From positions 180,001 through 244,000 of the forward strand of contig CAJNDS010002501.1 of assembly GCA_905221605.1 (NCBI GenBank): a stretch of 64,000 nt of DNA. Direction: 5' to 3'. The number at the start of each line of letters is the position of its first letter. Positions within the stretch are counted from its first letter, which is position 1. The stretch comes from Symbiodinium natans (lineage: Eukaryota; Sar; Dinophyceae; Suessiales; Symbiodiniaceae). The notes under the pieces were generated by a model. That model did not search any database and was not told where the DNA came from. It worked only from the letters and a program-made list of their open reading frames with translations. Below are positions 43,171 to 56,005 of this stretch, piece after piece. Position numbers and translations under genes: made by a program.

Positions 43171-46100
43171 CTCTACCGCAGCTATCTTGCTTGCTACCGC
43201 AGCTATCTTGCTTGCTTGGAGCCTGCACTGCCGGAGGGAATGTCACTAGCATGGCCTTAAGAGAGGACCCCTTAGATACCCCTTATATATACCCTCAAAA
43301 CCCAAGGGGCCCATACTATTCCCTTCGGAGGGCCTTAACTACCCTAAACCCTAGCGCTACACCCTAAGCCCGAAACCCTAAACCCTAAACCCCAAACCCT
43401 AAACCCTAAAGGGTCAAAAGACCCTAACAATAGCGACCCTTAGACATGTCACTTCCAACCGTCGCCTTCGAAGGCGAGGAGCTCCGCCGCCGGGTTGAAA
43501 ATGTTTCGGAAAACCCTAAAACCCTAAACCCTAAACCCCAAACCCTAAACCCTAAACCCCAATCCGTAAACCCTAAACCACAAACCGCCTACACCCTAAA
43601 CCCTAATCCCTAAACTCCGAACCCCTAAACTCCAAACCCCGAACCCTTATAAACCCCTAAACCCCTATAATCCCTAAACCCCAAAACCCCAAAAACACAA
43701 AAAACCCAAACCCCTAAACCCCTAAACCCCGAAACCCCTAATCCCTAAACCCTAAAACCCCAAAACCCTGAAAGCGCACCTTCGCTCCACTTGGCAGTCG
43801 CGCTGCCTCAGCGACCTCCGCCTCCTTCACCTGTGGCCGCTTAGAGTTTACGGAGTTTGGGGAGTTTAGGAAGTTTAGAATCCCCAAACCCTAAACCCTA
43901 ATCCCTAAAACCCTAAACTCTGAGGGAGTCTGGGGAGTTTAGGGAGTCTACGGAGTCTAGGGGAGCCAACTCTGAACCCTGCATTCTCGGGGCGGTTGCG
44001 AGGGGGGCTAGGTTTAGGGCTTAGGGTTATAGGGTATAGGGTTTAGGAGTTAGGGTTGCGGGTTGAGGGCTGAGGGGCTTCAAAGTTTCAGAGAGGTCCT
44101 GGAGCATGCAGAGGCTTTGGAGTGGGCAGGGCTTATAGAATTTTGGGTACCCTAAACCCTAAGACCCAATCCCCGAACCGCAGACCCCAAACCCTAACCC
44201 TAAACCCTTTAAACCCTAAACCCTTTAAACCCTAAACCCTGAACCCTAAACCCTTTACCCTGAACCCTAAACCCTAGACCCTAAACCCGAAACCCCAAGG
44301 AGCATCTTGCACGGTAAGCCCTAAGCTTCCTAAAGCTTCGTAAGCCTGAGGCCGTCAGCCCGCAAACGAAATCCTACTGAGTTCAGGTTTGGGGAAGGGG
44401 GGGGGGAGGGTTCAGTTTAGGGTTCAGGGTTCAGGGTTCAGGGTTTAGGGTTTAGGGGTCAACCCCTAAACTTTAAACCCCGAACCCTAAACCCTAGACC
44501 CTACGCCCTGTAAAAACGCTACAAGGGATAGCAACCCTGCGCATCCTACCAGGAGGGGCCCCCCTGACTATACTGACTATTTCGGGGTGCGAGGTTTGTG
44601 ATTTAGGAACTTAGTCGGTTTCGGTTTAAGCTTTAAAGGCTGCTAGGGCGCAGGCCTTACTTTCAAAGACTGACCCTTTGGGGAAAGGAGGCTCCTCAGA
44701 TTAGGCCATGGGATGATCTGGGGCCTGATCAAATGGTTGTACCCTTTTTGGTGGACATATACTATACGGCAAAATCTAGACAGGAATCTATGCTACTAGG
44801 CTCAAGAGTAGCCTAGGGATTTAACAAGAAAGAAGAGCAGTCGAAACCCGAAAAACTGAGGAATCCGGGCCTACTCTGGGTCTATGAGGACTAGACACCA
44901 CAATGGACACACCCAAAAGGGTTCACATATTTAGATCAACGCCCACCATCTAAGCCTCACATAGTCTGCTACCCGAAGCCCTAAACACAAAACCTTAGGG
45001 TCCCTAGTCCCCAATGACCCCTGGAGCCCTAAACGCCCTTGTGGCGGGAAGGAGGTGGAGGGTTTGGTTGGGAGCTCGCATCCGGACTTTCTGACAGGGA
45101 TTGGTGGTGTAGGGGTTTTGGGCCTTAGGGTTTAGGAACCCTGAACCCTCCGAGTTACAACTTCCCTGAACCCACATGCACGCAACACGACTCTATCCCC
45201 AACCTTCGTTTCGAATTTCCCTTCTCTTCGTCGGAGTTTAAACCCTGTGTTCAGAGGGCTGTGTAGGATTCGGGCTGCTCGAAGTCTAAAAGGTCTGAAC
45301 CCATCAGCCCTACTTTGGAGTAGACCCTGGAAAAAAGTATATAGTGTTAGGCAGAAGTAGCTATCATAGGAACCCAGAACCCAAAGAAGGAAAAATCCTA
45401 AGCCCTAAGCCCTAAGCCCTAAACCCTAAACCCCTAAACCCCTAAACCCTAAACCCTAAACCCCAATCGTACTCCAAAACCCACTCAACCCACAAGGCAC
45501 GTCCGAGGCCTGCTGCCGCTCCGCAGGTTCGACTTGCTTCTGCCTGAGGTCCATCAGCTTTTTGAGTTTAGGGCTTAGGGTGTCGGACACCCTGAAGTAG
45601 GACTTGAACCCTGAACCCTAAACCCTAAACCCTAAACTCTAAACCCTAAACCCTAAACCCCAAGTATTCCCTATTTAGGAGCATGGACCTGCAACCCTAC
45701 ACCCTAAACCCTAAACCACCCTACTACTCGAAAGGCGAGTGGGATTGCGAGGCTTGAGAGCAGGAAATCTCGGTGCTCCAGTTTGCTGCTTTTTGCTTCT
45801 TGGGATTGAATTTTCTAGTGAGGGTTTGGGGTTTAGGGTTTCGGGTTAAGTTTAGGGTAATGGTTTTGGGTTTGCGACTAGGCTTGAGACACCAAAAAAC
45901 TCACAACCCACAAACAGAAGTCCCAACCTGCCCTGACACCCCAATGATGGCAAACCGGATACAACCTCAAAGGCGGGTGGGCCCTTGGACTTCTACTCAA
46001 ATCCTAAAACCCTAAACCCTCTTGCAATGTTTTGGGGGAGCGTTTTCCGGGCATTTGGGTGAGAGTAGGCGCAGTTAAGGCTTAGTTCTAGGGTTCAGAG

Positions 46101-46494
46101 GCGCCCAGGGCTGGCAAAGGCAGGGCTTCAGGGTCTAGGGTCTAGGGTCTAGGGTCTAGGGTCTAGGGTCTAGGGTCTAGGGTTTAGGGTTTAGGGTTTA
46201 GGGTTTAGGGTTTAGGGTTTAGGGTTTAGGGTTTAGGGTTTAGGGTTTACCCCGAATCCTACATCCTAAGCACTTAAAACACGACACGTTGCAGAAAGCC
46301 TCAAAACACATGAGCTGTACCCACTAAGGGTGCATGTACCCCATGACTACATGCTTGGGCCCCAAAGTCCCTATATAATAGGAAGTACTTTAAGGCCCAA
46401 GTATTCCCTATTTACCCATAACCCTAAACCCTAAACCCTAAAGCCTATAAACCCTAAACCCTGAACCCTAAACCCTAAACCCTAAACTAAGTGA
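43171..46494. other. Spacer between NRT2 copies 1 and 2, first part
   Basis: Telomeric tracts and variants (43370-43780, 44150-44290, 45400-45480, 45610-45665, 46130-46250, 46420-46490), a family F relative (44795-44900), family I (45310-45400) and family H-like sequence (46320-46410). Minus segments such as 45490-45550 (QKQVEPAERQQASDVP) may be exon remnants. Upstream control elements for NRT2 must lie here, but none could be recognised. Confidence 0.5.
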
Positions 46495-46638
46495 GGGGTC
46501 GCTTCCGTCGAGCGACAGACCCCGAACGCTCGGCCGAGGGCCTTACAGCCCGAGCGCCCAAGCGAAAACAGAAACGGAAAGGTGAGGATTAAGCCTCACC
46601 GTCTGTCCTGGACAGGCCAACGGACATCGGCCTTTTTT
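46495..46638 (+). ncRNA. Candidate structured small RNA ending in a T run (unit 1)
   Basis: 144 nt with a series of hairpins: GTCGCT/AGCGAC inside GGGGT/ACCCC; CGCTCGG/CCGAGCG with inner GGGC/GCCC; GGTGAGG/CCTCACC; CTGTCC/GGACAG; GGCC/GGCC; then TTTTTT, a possible RNA polymerase III stop. It matches no snRNA, SRP, 5S or tRNA pattern that I recognise. Units 1 and 2 differ by one base in an unpaired stretch. It could instead be an unusual noncoding fold with no transcript. Confidence 0.35.
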
Positions 46639-48111
46639 ACGACAACGGGAATAATTCCCTAAACACCAAATTTCCTCCTTGAACCCCACAGTCCAGCAAA
46701 ATCTCAAACCCCTAAACCCTAAACCCTAAACCCGAAACCCTAAACCCTAAACCCTGAACCCTAAACCCTAAACCCTAAACCCTAAACCCTAAACCCTAAA
46801 CCCTAAACCCTAAACCCTAAAGTCCTCGAACCCCCCCCCCCCCCCGCCAGCTGAGGCGGGCGCACTCAGGCTGTGCCTGTCGCAGCTGCATGTCAGGGTT
46901 TCGGGTTTAGGGTTTAGGGGTTTAGGGGTTTAGGTGTTTAGGGTTTGGGGGATTAGGGGTTTAGGGTTTAGGGTTTGGGGTTTGGGGTTTAGGGTTAGGG
47001 TTTAGGGTTTATTTAGGGTTAGGGTGTAGGTGTTTATTGTTTAGGGGACTAGGGGTTAGGGGATTAGGGGCTTAGGGGTTTGGGTTTAGGGCTTTAGGGT
47101 TTAAGGGTTAGCGGACTAGGGGTTTGGGGTTTAGGGTTCAGGATTTGGGGTTTAGGGGTTTAGGGTTTAGGGTATAGGGTTTAAGGGCTTCGGGCTTAGG
47201 GTTTGGGGTTCAGGCTTCGGAGTCAGGAGATTATGGCTTTAGGGGTTTAGGTTTAGGGTCTTAGGGGTTAGGGTTTTGGGGTTGAGGGGTTCACACTTTA
47301 GGGGTTTGGGGTTCAGGTAAGATCCCACAACCACCTCAAGAACACACGTATCAACCTACCAACGGCCAAAAAATCGTGGGGAATGGCCAAGAAACCATGG
47401 GCAACAGCCAAAAAAGGTTTTGGATCAGGGTTTAAGGTATAGGGGGTTCAAGGCTTAAGGGGTTTATGGGGTTTAGGGTTTAAGAGGTTGAGGGGGGTTA
47501 GGGTTTAAGGGGTTGGGGGGTAGGGGGGTTTAGGGGGTGTAGGGTGTAGTACTTAGGGAGGCTAGGGGCTTTGCAGTTGAAACACCACACCCTGAACCCT
47601 AAACCGCAAGTTTAGGGCCTACAGTTCAGGGCCCCTTGCCTACTTTGGAGTAGACCCTGGAAAAAACGTATGTACGCTTTAGATAAAAGTAGCTATGATA
47701 GGAACCCAGAACCAAAAAAGGCATTAAAGTCTACACCCCAGAGTAACCTAGGTATAAACAGGGTGCCCTTTCTGCCTTAAAGGGAAGTATAAGGGACCCT
47801 AAACCCCCAAAAAAAGGGAATGAGGGCCTCCAAACCCTAAACCCTAAACCCTAAACCCTAAACCCTAAACCCTAAACCCTAAACCCTAAACCCTAAACCC
47901 TAAACCCTATTAAAGAATAGTACTCCAAACCCAGCCCTTCGCCACTACTCACCAGCCTGCGACCAGAAGCTGCCGGCGCGGAGATGGGCGTCACGATGCC
48001 AGGCCTTCCGCACAGCTACTGAGGACACCCCTAATTAAACCCTAAACCCTAAACCGTAGACCATAAACCCTAAACCCTAAACCCTAAACCCTAAACCCTG
48101 AACCCTTGATC
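46639..48111. other. Spacer between NRT2 copies 1 and 2, second part
   Basis: Telomeric arrays at 46705-46820 and 46905-47330, the latter a degenerate G-rich array. Family I at 47640, a family F element at about 47735-47830 nested in its right end, and a tract at 47834-47908. Minus segments 46842-46895 (MQLRQAQPECARLSW) and about 47935-48015 (VAVRKAWHRDAHLRAGSFW) look like exon remnants. Confidence 0.5.
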
Positions 48112-49536
48112 AAGTGAACAAGCAACCCCAACTCCCGAAAAAATGCGCCTCGTGATGGAAGGCGTGGTTTCGTTGGAGATCTCGGAGTACCTGCGTAGAA
48201 GGTGTTAGGGCTTGGGAAGCAAAACCCTAAGCGCATCCAGCTCCCACCACTTCTGCTATGAAACCGTCTCCTATCCTACTTGTGCTTTCATACAAACTGA
48301 GTATGAGATGCTCGTTTCGATAGCGGTTGCTTCTGGCCTACACTGTTGCTTCTGGCCTACAGTGTCACTTTTGGAGTCAAAGATACCCAAACGCAAAAGA
48401 AGGCAACATGTATAAGTTTTGAGTCGTTTTGAGCCAGTTTTGAGGGCCTCTATAACTATATAATGCCTTTATTTGCAGCATGGCTTTGGGATCCACACTT
48501 GGCCTGAACCGCCTCTGGCCCGACAAAGCCCATCAGCGCCCAGCAGCACCCCTACGCGCCGGGCCGAAAGCGCACGCTAACCTACTTACTTAAGGGTTCG
48601 AAACGCATGCTGTCCGGGCAAGGGGCTGACCGTGCTCGCTGAGATGTCATGCTGCATTCAAGTATCTTATTCGACAAAGAGCAGCCGTCGACAAAAGATA
48701 TGACAAGCCTCACAAGTCAGAGCTGTTCACAGGCACATATTCCCAGACATTGGGGGGAGGGAGGAGGGCATTGCTGAATTTGCGTTGTCTCTTGTATTTT
48801 GGTAAAGCCATGTAGCCGTGGTTCCAGGGGTCAAGGCTGGGGGGGCTTGGGGTCAAAAAGTTCTTGCGCAGTGGAACTCGAAACGGGGCACGCGGCATAC
48901 TTTCGAGACTCAGGTTTTGGTTGTAGAATCTCAAGACCAGGATTTCGGGTTCAGGGCTTTTGGCTTGAAGCTGATATAGCATGGCCGCGCCTTCTGCCCA
49001 CGCTCCGCGCGAGGCTGCCAACGTGGACTTGTGCCGCAAGACTCAAGCAAGCAAGCTCAGGGAAAAACCTCGTTGGGAAAAAACCCTGAGCTCCGCCGAC
49101 CTGCAAACTATACAGACCAGCCAGCCTGCGCGCACACCCCACTGCCAAGAGACAAGCGGAAAACCCCACACCCCACACCACCAACCAAAAACCCAAAGCA
49201 CCAACCCAAGAAAAAACTCAAGCAAAGGAAAACCAAAGAAGACCCAGCACGAACCCCTGGCAGAGAGGAGGGCGAACAACTGGAGCAGCTGCAGGCGGCT
49301 GGAAAAGTAGCGGCCCTGTGAAGGCTCTGCAACAAACGTTGGAAGAATCCCCTTACACGAGCTTTTACGCAGGCCCTCCAGGCGCAGCGAAAGCCAACGT
49401 GGAGGGGGGTGGGGTGGGGGAAGTTGCTTTTACGCAGGCCCTCCAGGCGCAGCGAAAGCCAACGTGGACGGGGGGGGGGTGGGGGAAGTTGAGGGGCTCA
49501 GCCACGCCCAACACAAGTACTCCTAGCATCTTCACA

Positions 49537-49648
49537 CTAGGTTGCCCAGTAGCCTAGGATGAAAAAGGGTGTTTTTTTTGCTTAAAGGGGGATATCAGGG
49601 AACCTAAACCTACCAAAAAGGGAATAATGGGACTACTGGGCATCCTAG
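49537..49648. mobile_element. Family F TIR element with CACA target duplication (unit 2)
   Basis: Same element and same insertion site as 41495, one base shorter in its T run. Confidence 0.8.
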
Positions 49649-49765
49649 CACATCATGCAATCATTAGATAGCTAGGAGTAAGTTAGTTTACATTAATTAT
49701 AGGTGCAGTGCGAGAGCACGGAAGATCTGTGAAGACAACATCAGCGGGACTCTCTGGAAGTGAGA

Positions 49766-51211
49766 TCAGATCACGTCAAGGGACTCCGGCTCGCCCTTGG
49801 CTTTGGTGATGCACCCGTCGTGGCCCTGGATGAGCACGAAGAGACCCATGACGGCCGATGCGATCACGATAAACCCAAGGATGAACAGGACATCGTCGGC
49901 CTCCGATGGGCCAAAACGGAACATGAGGCCCCAGCACACAGCGCCGACGTTGCCCCCAGCGCCCACCACTCCGGACACGGCGCCAGTTGCGGTGGGCTTC
50001 ACGTAGGGTACGATTCCGAAAGTGCAGCCCTCCGCCATCTGAACACCGAGCGAGAAGAGCAGCAGGACGCCGATAGTCGCGCCCAGAGAGTCCATCTTGG
50101 TGAAGATCAGGAGCATGATGCCCTCCCAGACCAGAGAGATAGACTGCGCATAGATGCGCCCGCGCATGCCGGTGGTGCCCGCGCCGAACCACTGGAACAG
50201 CTTGTCAGATAGAGCGCCGCCCATAGCGCGAGCGAAGAGGTTCATGAGGCCGAACAGGGAGGCGATGAGACCCGCAAGGGAGACCGACAGCTCGTACTTG
50301 GTCTCCAGGTACACAGCGAGGATGTTGTTCATGGTGACCTCAACGCCGAAGCAGGCCGCGTACTGGATGAATAGAATCCAGGCGTTGTACTGGCAGAAAC
50401 CCTCCTGGAACGACTTCTTGGACGACTTGCGCTCCATTGTGCCCCTCTGCTCCAGTTCCTTGAAGTTGCCCTTCGGCGAGTCGTCCGAAAAGAAGTACAT
50501 GCAAATGCCGGTACCGCATGTCAAAACTCCGGGGACGATGAAAGAAAGGCGCCAGGCCTCCTCGTCGTCAAAGCCAGTGCGGAACATGTTCCACACGCCG
50601 ACCATGAGCAGCTGAACAGCACCGCCTCCAAGGTTGCCCCAGCCACCAGCCATGGCGTTGGCCGTGCCCACAATCTCCTTCGCGAACAGCTGCGAGCACC
50701 ACGCCTGGCATGGCACAAAGGTCGCGCCCAGGACACCGATGACAAAGCGGATGATGACCAGGCCAGTACCGTTGTTCACGAGACCACCGAAGAAGACCGG
50801 GATAGCTCCGAACGTCAGCAGCATGGAGAACATGGTGCGCGTGCCGAACCTGTCGCACAGAGGGCCCACAGCGAAGCGCATGAGCACGGTCGACGCCACA
50901 GATGCGATGTTCGCGTTGTACACCTCGTCCTTGGTCAGGCCCAGGTCCTTCTTGATCTGCGGCATCAGCGGCGCGAACGCGAACCACGACGAGAAGGCCA
51001 TGAAGAAGCCGAACCACGCGAAGTGGAAGCCGCGCATGTGCGGCCGCTTGAAGGAGAGCAGCTTGATCTCGGTTGCGCGGTCGCCCTGTTTCGGGTCCAC
51101 CTCGCAGTAGTAAGTCTCGTACTTCTTCCACGAGAGCTCGTGCTTGTTCGTCGTCGGGAGTACGCCGTCGGCGGCCTTCTCGGGGGTGGACATCTCTTCG
51201 GGGGTGGACAT
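49766..51211 (-). CDS. High-affinity nitrate transporter (NRT2/NNP family), copy 2
   Basis: Intronless, 481 residues, all nitrate-transporter signatures intact. It carries F54, M71, S74, V97 and G148. All five positions that differ among the copies fall in the first 150 residues, and residues 149-481 are identical in all three copies. Versus copy 3 only residue 97 differs in the protein (GTG here), apart from a few silent changes. The MSTPEE duplication at the N terminus is kept. The stop is 117 bp from the family F element, as in copy 1. Confidence 0.95.
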   Translation of the reverse strand: MSTPEEMSTPEKAADGVLPTTNKHELSWKKYETYYCEVDPKQGDRATEIKLLSFKRPHMRGFHFAWFGFFMAFSSWFAFAPLMPQIKKDLGLTKDEVYNANIASVASTVLMRFAVGPLCDRFGTRTMFSMLLTFGAIPVFFGGLVNNGTGLVIIRFVIGVLGATFVPCQAWCSQLFAKEIVGTANAMAGGWGNLGGGAVQLLMVGVWNMFRTGFDDEEAWRLSFIVPGVLTCGTGICMYFFSDDSPKGNFKELEQRGTMERKSSKKSFQEGFCQYNAWILFIQYAACFGVEVTMNNILAVYLETKYELSVSLAGLIASLFGLMNLFARAMGGALSDKLFQWFGAGTTGMRGRIYAQSISLVWEGIMLLIFTKMDSLGATIGVLLLFSLGVQMAEGCTFGIVPYVKPTATGAVSGVVGAGGNVGAVCWGLMFRFGPSEADDVLFILGFIVIASAVMGLFVLIQGHDGCITKAKGEPESLDVI

Positions 51212-52589
51212 CTCTACCGCAGCTATCTTGCTTGCTTGGAGCCTGCACTGCCGGAGGGAATGTCACTAGTATGGCCTTAAGAGAGGACCCCTTGGATACC
51301 CCTTCTATATACCCTCAAAACCCAAGGGGCCCATACTATTCCCTTCAGAGGGCCTTAACTACCCTAAACCCTAGCGCTACACCCTAAGCCCGAAACCCTA
51401 AACCCTAAACCCCAAACCCTATTATAAAGGGTCAAAAGACCCTAACAATAGCGACCCTTAGACATGTCACTTCCAACCGTCGCCTTCGAGCCGTCTGGGA
51501 AGGCGAGGAGCTCCGCCGCCGGGTTGAAATGTTTCGGAAAACCCCAAAACCCTAAACCCTAAACCCTAATCCCCAAACCCTAAACCCCCAAAAACCCCTA
51601 AACCCCTAACCCCTCATCCCTAAACCCTAACACCCCAAAACCCTGAAAGCGCGCCTTCGCTCCACTTGGCAGTCGCGCCGCGCTGCCTCAGCGACCTCCG
51701 CCTCCTTCACCTGTGGCCGCTTAGAGTTTACGGAGATTGGGGAGTTTAGGAAGTTTAGAATCCCCAAACCCTAAACCCTAATCCCTAAACCCTAAACTCT
51801 GAGGGAGTCTGGGGAGTTTAGGGAGTCTACGGAGTCTAGGGGAGCAAACTCTGATCCCTGCATTCTCGGGGCGGTTGCGAGGGGGGCTAGGTTTAGGGCT
51901 TAGAATTTTGGGGTATAGGGTTTAGGAGTTAGGGTTGCGGGTTGAAGGCTGCGGGGCTTCAAAGTTTCAGGGAGGTCCTGGAGCATGCAGAGGCTTTGGA
52001 GTGGGCAGGGCTTATAGAATTTTGGGTACCCTAAACCCTAAGACCCAATCCCCGAACCGCAGACCCCAAACCCTAAACCCTAAACCCTGTAAACCCTAAA
52101 CCCTTTAAACCCTAAACCCTTTACCCTGAACCCTAAACCCTAGACCCTAAACCCGAAACCCCAAGGAGCATCTTGCACGGTAAGCCCTAAGCTTCCTAAA
52201 GCTTCCTAAGCCTGAGGCCGTCAGCCCGCAAACGAAATCCTACTGAGTTCAGGTTTGGGGAACGGGGGGGGGGGGGGGGGGGTTTGGGTTCAGGTTCAGG
52301 GTTAGGGTAGGGTTTAGGGTTTAGGGTTTAGGGTTTAGGGTTTAGGGTTTACCCCGATTCCTACATCCTAAGCACTTAAAACACGACACGTTGCAGAAAG
52401 CCTCAAAACACATGAGCTGTACCCACTAAGGGTGCATGTACCCCATGACTACATGCTTGGGCCCCAAAGTCCCTATATAATAGGAAGTACTTTAAGGCCC
52501 AAGTATTCCCTATTTACCCATAACCCTAAACCCTAAAGCCTATAAACCCTAAACCCTGAACCCTAAACCCTAAACCCTAAACTAAGTGA

Positions 52590-52733
52590 GGGGTCGCTTC
52601 CGTCGAGCGACAGACCCCGAACGCTCGGCCGAGGGCCTTACAGCCCGAGCGCCCAAGCGAAAACAGAAACGAAAAGGTGAGGATTAAGCCTCACCGTCTG
52701 TCCTGGACAGGCCAACGGACATCGGCCTTTTTT
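52590..52733 (+). ncRNA. Candidate structured small RNA (unit 2)
   Basis: Same 144-nt fold and T run as at 46495, with one substitution in an unpaired segment. It is retained although the unit has lost 1.7 kb just upstream. Confidence 0.35.
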
Positions 52734-52960
52734 ACGACAACGGGAATAATTCCCTAAACACCAAATTTCCTCCTTGAACCCCACAGTCCAGCAAAATCTC
52801 AAACCCCTAAACCCTAAACCCTAAACCCGAAACTCTAAACCCTAAACCCTGAACCCGAAACCCTAAACCCTAAACCCTAAACCCTAAACCCTAAACCCTA
52901 AACCCTAAACCCTAAACCCTAAACCCTAAACCCTAAACCCTAAACCCTAAACCACAACCC

Positions 52961-53046
52961 CTGAACCCTGAACCCTGAACCCTGAACCCTGAACCCTGAA
53001 CCCTGAACCCTGAACCCTGAACCCTGAACCCTGAACCCTGAACCCT
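52961..53046. repeat. (TGAACCC)n tract (unit 2)
   Basis: About twelve units of a telomere-motif variant, absent from unit 1 and present in unit 3 (60893-60978). It directly follows a normal CCCTAAA array. Confidence 0.85.
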
Positions 53047-55776
53047 TAAGCCCCCTGGTTCTTAAGGTCCTCGACCCCCCCCCCCGCCAGCTGAGGCGGG
53101 CGCACTCAGGCTGTGCCTGTCGCAGCTGCATGTCAGGGTTTCGGGTTTAGGGTTTAGGGGTTTAGGGGTTTAGGTGTTTAGGGTTTGGGGGATTAGGGGT
53201 TTAGGGTTTAGGGTTTGGGGTTTGGGGTTTAGGGTTAGGGTTTAGGGTTTATTTAGGGTTAGGGTGTAGGTGTTTATTGTTTAGGGGACTAGGGGTTAGG
53301 GGATTAGGGGCTTAGGGGTTTGGGTTTAGGGCTTTAGGGTTTAAGGGTTAGCGGACTAGGGGTTTGGGGTTTAGGGTTCAGGATTTGGGGTTTAGGGGTT
53401 TAGGGTTTAGGGTATAGGGTTTAAGGGCTTCGGGCTTAGGGTTTGGGGTTCAGGCTTCGGAGTCAGGAGATTATGGCTTTAGGGGTTTAGGTTTAGGGTC
53501 TTAGGGGTTAGGGTTTTGGGGTTGAGGGGTTCACACTTTAGGGGTTTGGGGTTCAGGTAAGATCCCACAACCACCTCAAGAACACACGTATCAACCTACC
53601 AACGGCCAAAAAATCGTGGGGAATGGCCAAGAAACCATGGGCAACAGCCAAAAAAGGTTTTGGATCAGGGTTTAAGGTATAGGGGGTTCAAGGCTTAAGG
53701 GGTTTATGGGGTTTAGGGTTTAAGAGGTTGAGGGGGGTTAGGGTTTAAGGGGTTGGGGGGTAGGGGGGTTTAGGGGGTGTAGGGTGTAGTACTCAGGGAG
53801 GCTAGGGGCTTTGCAGTTGAAACACCACACCCTGAACCCTAAACCGCAAGTTTAGGGCCTACAGTTCAGGGCCCCTTGCCTACTTTGGAGTAGACCCTGG
53901 AAAAAACGTATGTACGCTTTAGATAAAAGTAGCTATGATAGGAACCCAGAACCAAAAAAGGCATTAAAGTCTACACCCCAGAGTAACCTAGGTATAAACA
54001 GGGTGCCCTTTCTGCCTTAAAGGGAAGTATAAGGGACCCTAAACCCCCAAAAAAAGGGAATGAGGGCCTCCAAACCCTAAACCCTAAACCCTAAACCCTA
54101 AACCCTAAACCCTAAACCCTAAACCCTAAACCCTAAACCCTAAACCCTATTAAAGAATAGTACTCCAAACCCAGCCCTTCGCCACTACTCACCAGCCTGC
54201 GACCAGAAGCTGCCGGCGCGGAGATGGGCGTCACGATGCCAGGCCTTCCGCACAGCTACTGAGGACACCCCTAATTAAACCCTAAACCCTAAACCGTAGA
54301 CCATAAACCCTAAACCCTAAACCCTAAACCCTAAACCCTGAACCCTTGATCAAGTGAACAAGCAACCCCAACTCCCGAAAAAATGCGCCTCGTGATGGAA
54401 GGCGTGGTTTCGTTGGAGATCTCGGAGTACCTGCGTAGAAGGTGTTAGGGCTTGGGAAGCAAAACCCTAAGCGCATCCAGCTCCCACCACTTCTGCTATG
54501 AAACCGTCTCCTATCCTACTTGTGCTTTCATACAAACTGAGTATGAGATGCTCGTTTCGATAGCGGTTGCTTCTGGCCTACACTGTTGCTTCTGGCCTAC
54601 AGTGTCACTTTTGGAGTCAAAGATACCCAAACGCAAAAGAAGGCAACATGTATAAGTTTTGAGTCGTTTTGAGCCAGTTTTGAGGGCCTCTATAACTATA
54701 TAATGCCTTTATTTGCAGCATGGCTTTGGGATCCACACTTGGCCTGAACCGCCTCTGGCCCGACAAAGCCCATCAGCGCCCAGCAGCACCCCTACGCGCC
54801 GGGCCGAAAGCGCACGCTAACCTACTTACTTAAGGGTTCGAAACGCATGCTGTCCGGGCAAGGGGCTGACCGTGCTCGCTGAGATGTCATGCTGCATTCA
54901 AGTATCTTATTCGACAAAGAGCAGCCGTCGACAAAAGATATGACAAGCCTCACAAGTCAGAGCTGTTCACAGGCACATATTCCCAGACATTGGGGGGAGG
55001 GAGGAGGGCATTGCTGAATTTGCGTTGTCTCTTGTATTTTGGTAAAGCCATGTAGCCGTGGTTCCAGGGGTCAAGGCTGGGGGGGCTTGGGGTCAAAAAG
55101 TTCTTGCGCAGTGGAACTCGAAACGGGGCACGCGGCATACTTTCGAGACTCAGGTTTTGGTTGTAGAATCTCAAGACCAGGATTTCGGGTTCAGGGCTTT
55201 TGGCTTGAAGCTGATATAGCATGGCCGCGCCTTCTGCCCACGCTCCGCGCGAGGCTGCCAACGTGGACTTGTGCCGCAAGACTCAAGCAAGCAAGCTCAG
55301 GGAAAAACCTCGTTGGGAAAAAACCCTGAGCTCCGCCGACCTGCAAACTATACAGACCAGCCAGCCTGCGCGCACACCCCACTGCCAAGAGACAAGCGGA
55401 AAACCCCACACCCCACACCACCAACCAAAAACCCAAAGCACCAACCCAAGAAAAAACTCAAGCAAAGGAAAACCAAAGAAGACCCAGCACGAACCCCTGG
55501 CAGAGAGGAGGGCGAACAACTGGAGCAGCTGCAGGCGGCTGGAAAAGTAGCGGCCCTGTGAAGGCTCTGCAACAAACGTTGGAAGAATCCCCTTACACGA
55601 GCTTTTACGCAGGCCCTCCAGGCGCAGCGAAAGCCAACGTGGAGGGGGGTGGGGTGGGGGAAGTTGCTTTTACGCAGGCCCTCCAGGCGCAGCGAAAGCC
55701 AACGTGGACGGGGGGGGGGTGGGGGAAGTTGAGGGGCTCAGCCACGCCCAACACAAGTACTCCTAGCATCTTCACA

Positions 55777-55888
55777 CTAGGTTGCCCAGTAGCCTAGGAT
55801 GAAAAAGGGTGTTTTTTTTGCTTAAAGGGGGATATCAGGGAACCTAAACCTACCAAAAAGGGAATAATGGGACTACTGGGCATCCTAG
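55777..55888. mobile_element. Family F TIR element with CACA target duplication (unit 3)
   Basis: Identical in position and ends to the unit 2 copy. Confidence 0.8.
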
Positions 55889-56005
55889 CACATCATGCAA
55901 TCATTAGATAGCTAGGAGTAAGTTAGTTTACATTAATTATAGGTGCAGTGCGAGAGCACGGAAGATCTGTGAAGACAACATCAGCGGGACTCTCTGGAAG
56001 TGAGA

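Larger units (their letters stand above)
40085..48111. repeat. NRT2 tandem repeat unit 1 (8027 bp)
   Basis: The unit starts at AAGTGAACAAGCAACCCC. It is the most diverged of the four units: it lacks the (TGAACCC)n block of units 2 and 3 and has many point and indel differences, including outside the gene. Confidence 0.85.
48112..54351. repeat. NRT2 tandem repeat unit 2 (6240 bp, internally deleted)
   Basis: Nearly identical to unit 3 over most of its length but 1689 bp shorter. The missing part corresponds to about 58515-60215. The junction near 52265-52310 is a G run passing into telomeric repeat, so both deletion ends lie in repeat sequence. Confidence 0.85.

Noticed and set aside
41735-43367. 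Long open frames overlapping NRT2 on the other strand and in other frames
   Set aside because: They are shadows of the GC3-rich NRT2 reading frame, repeated identically in each copy, with no family motifs.
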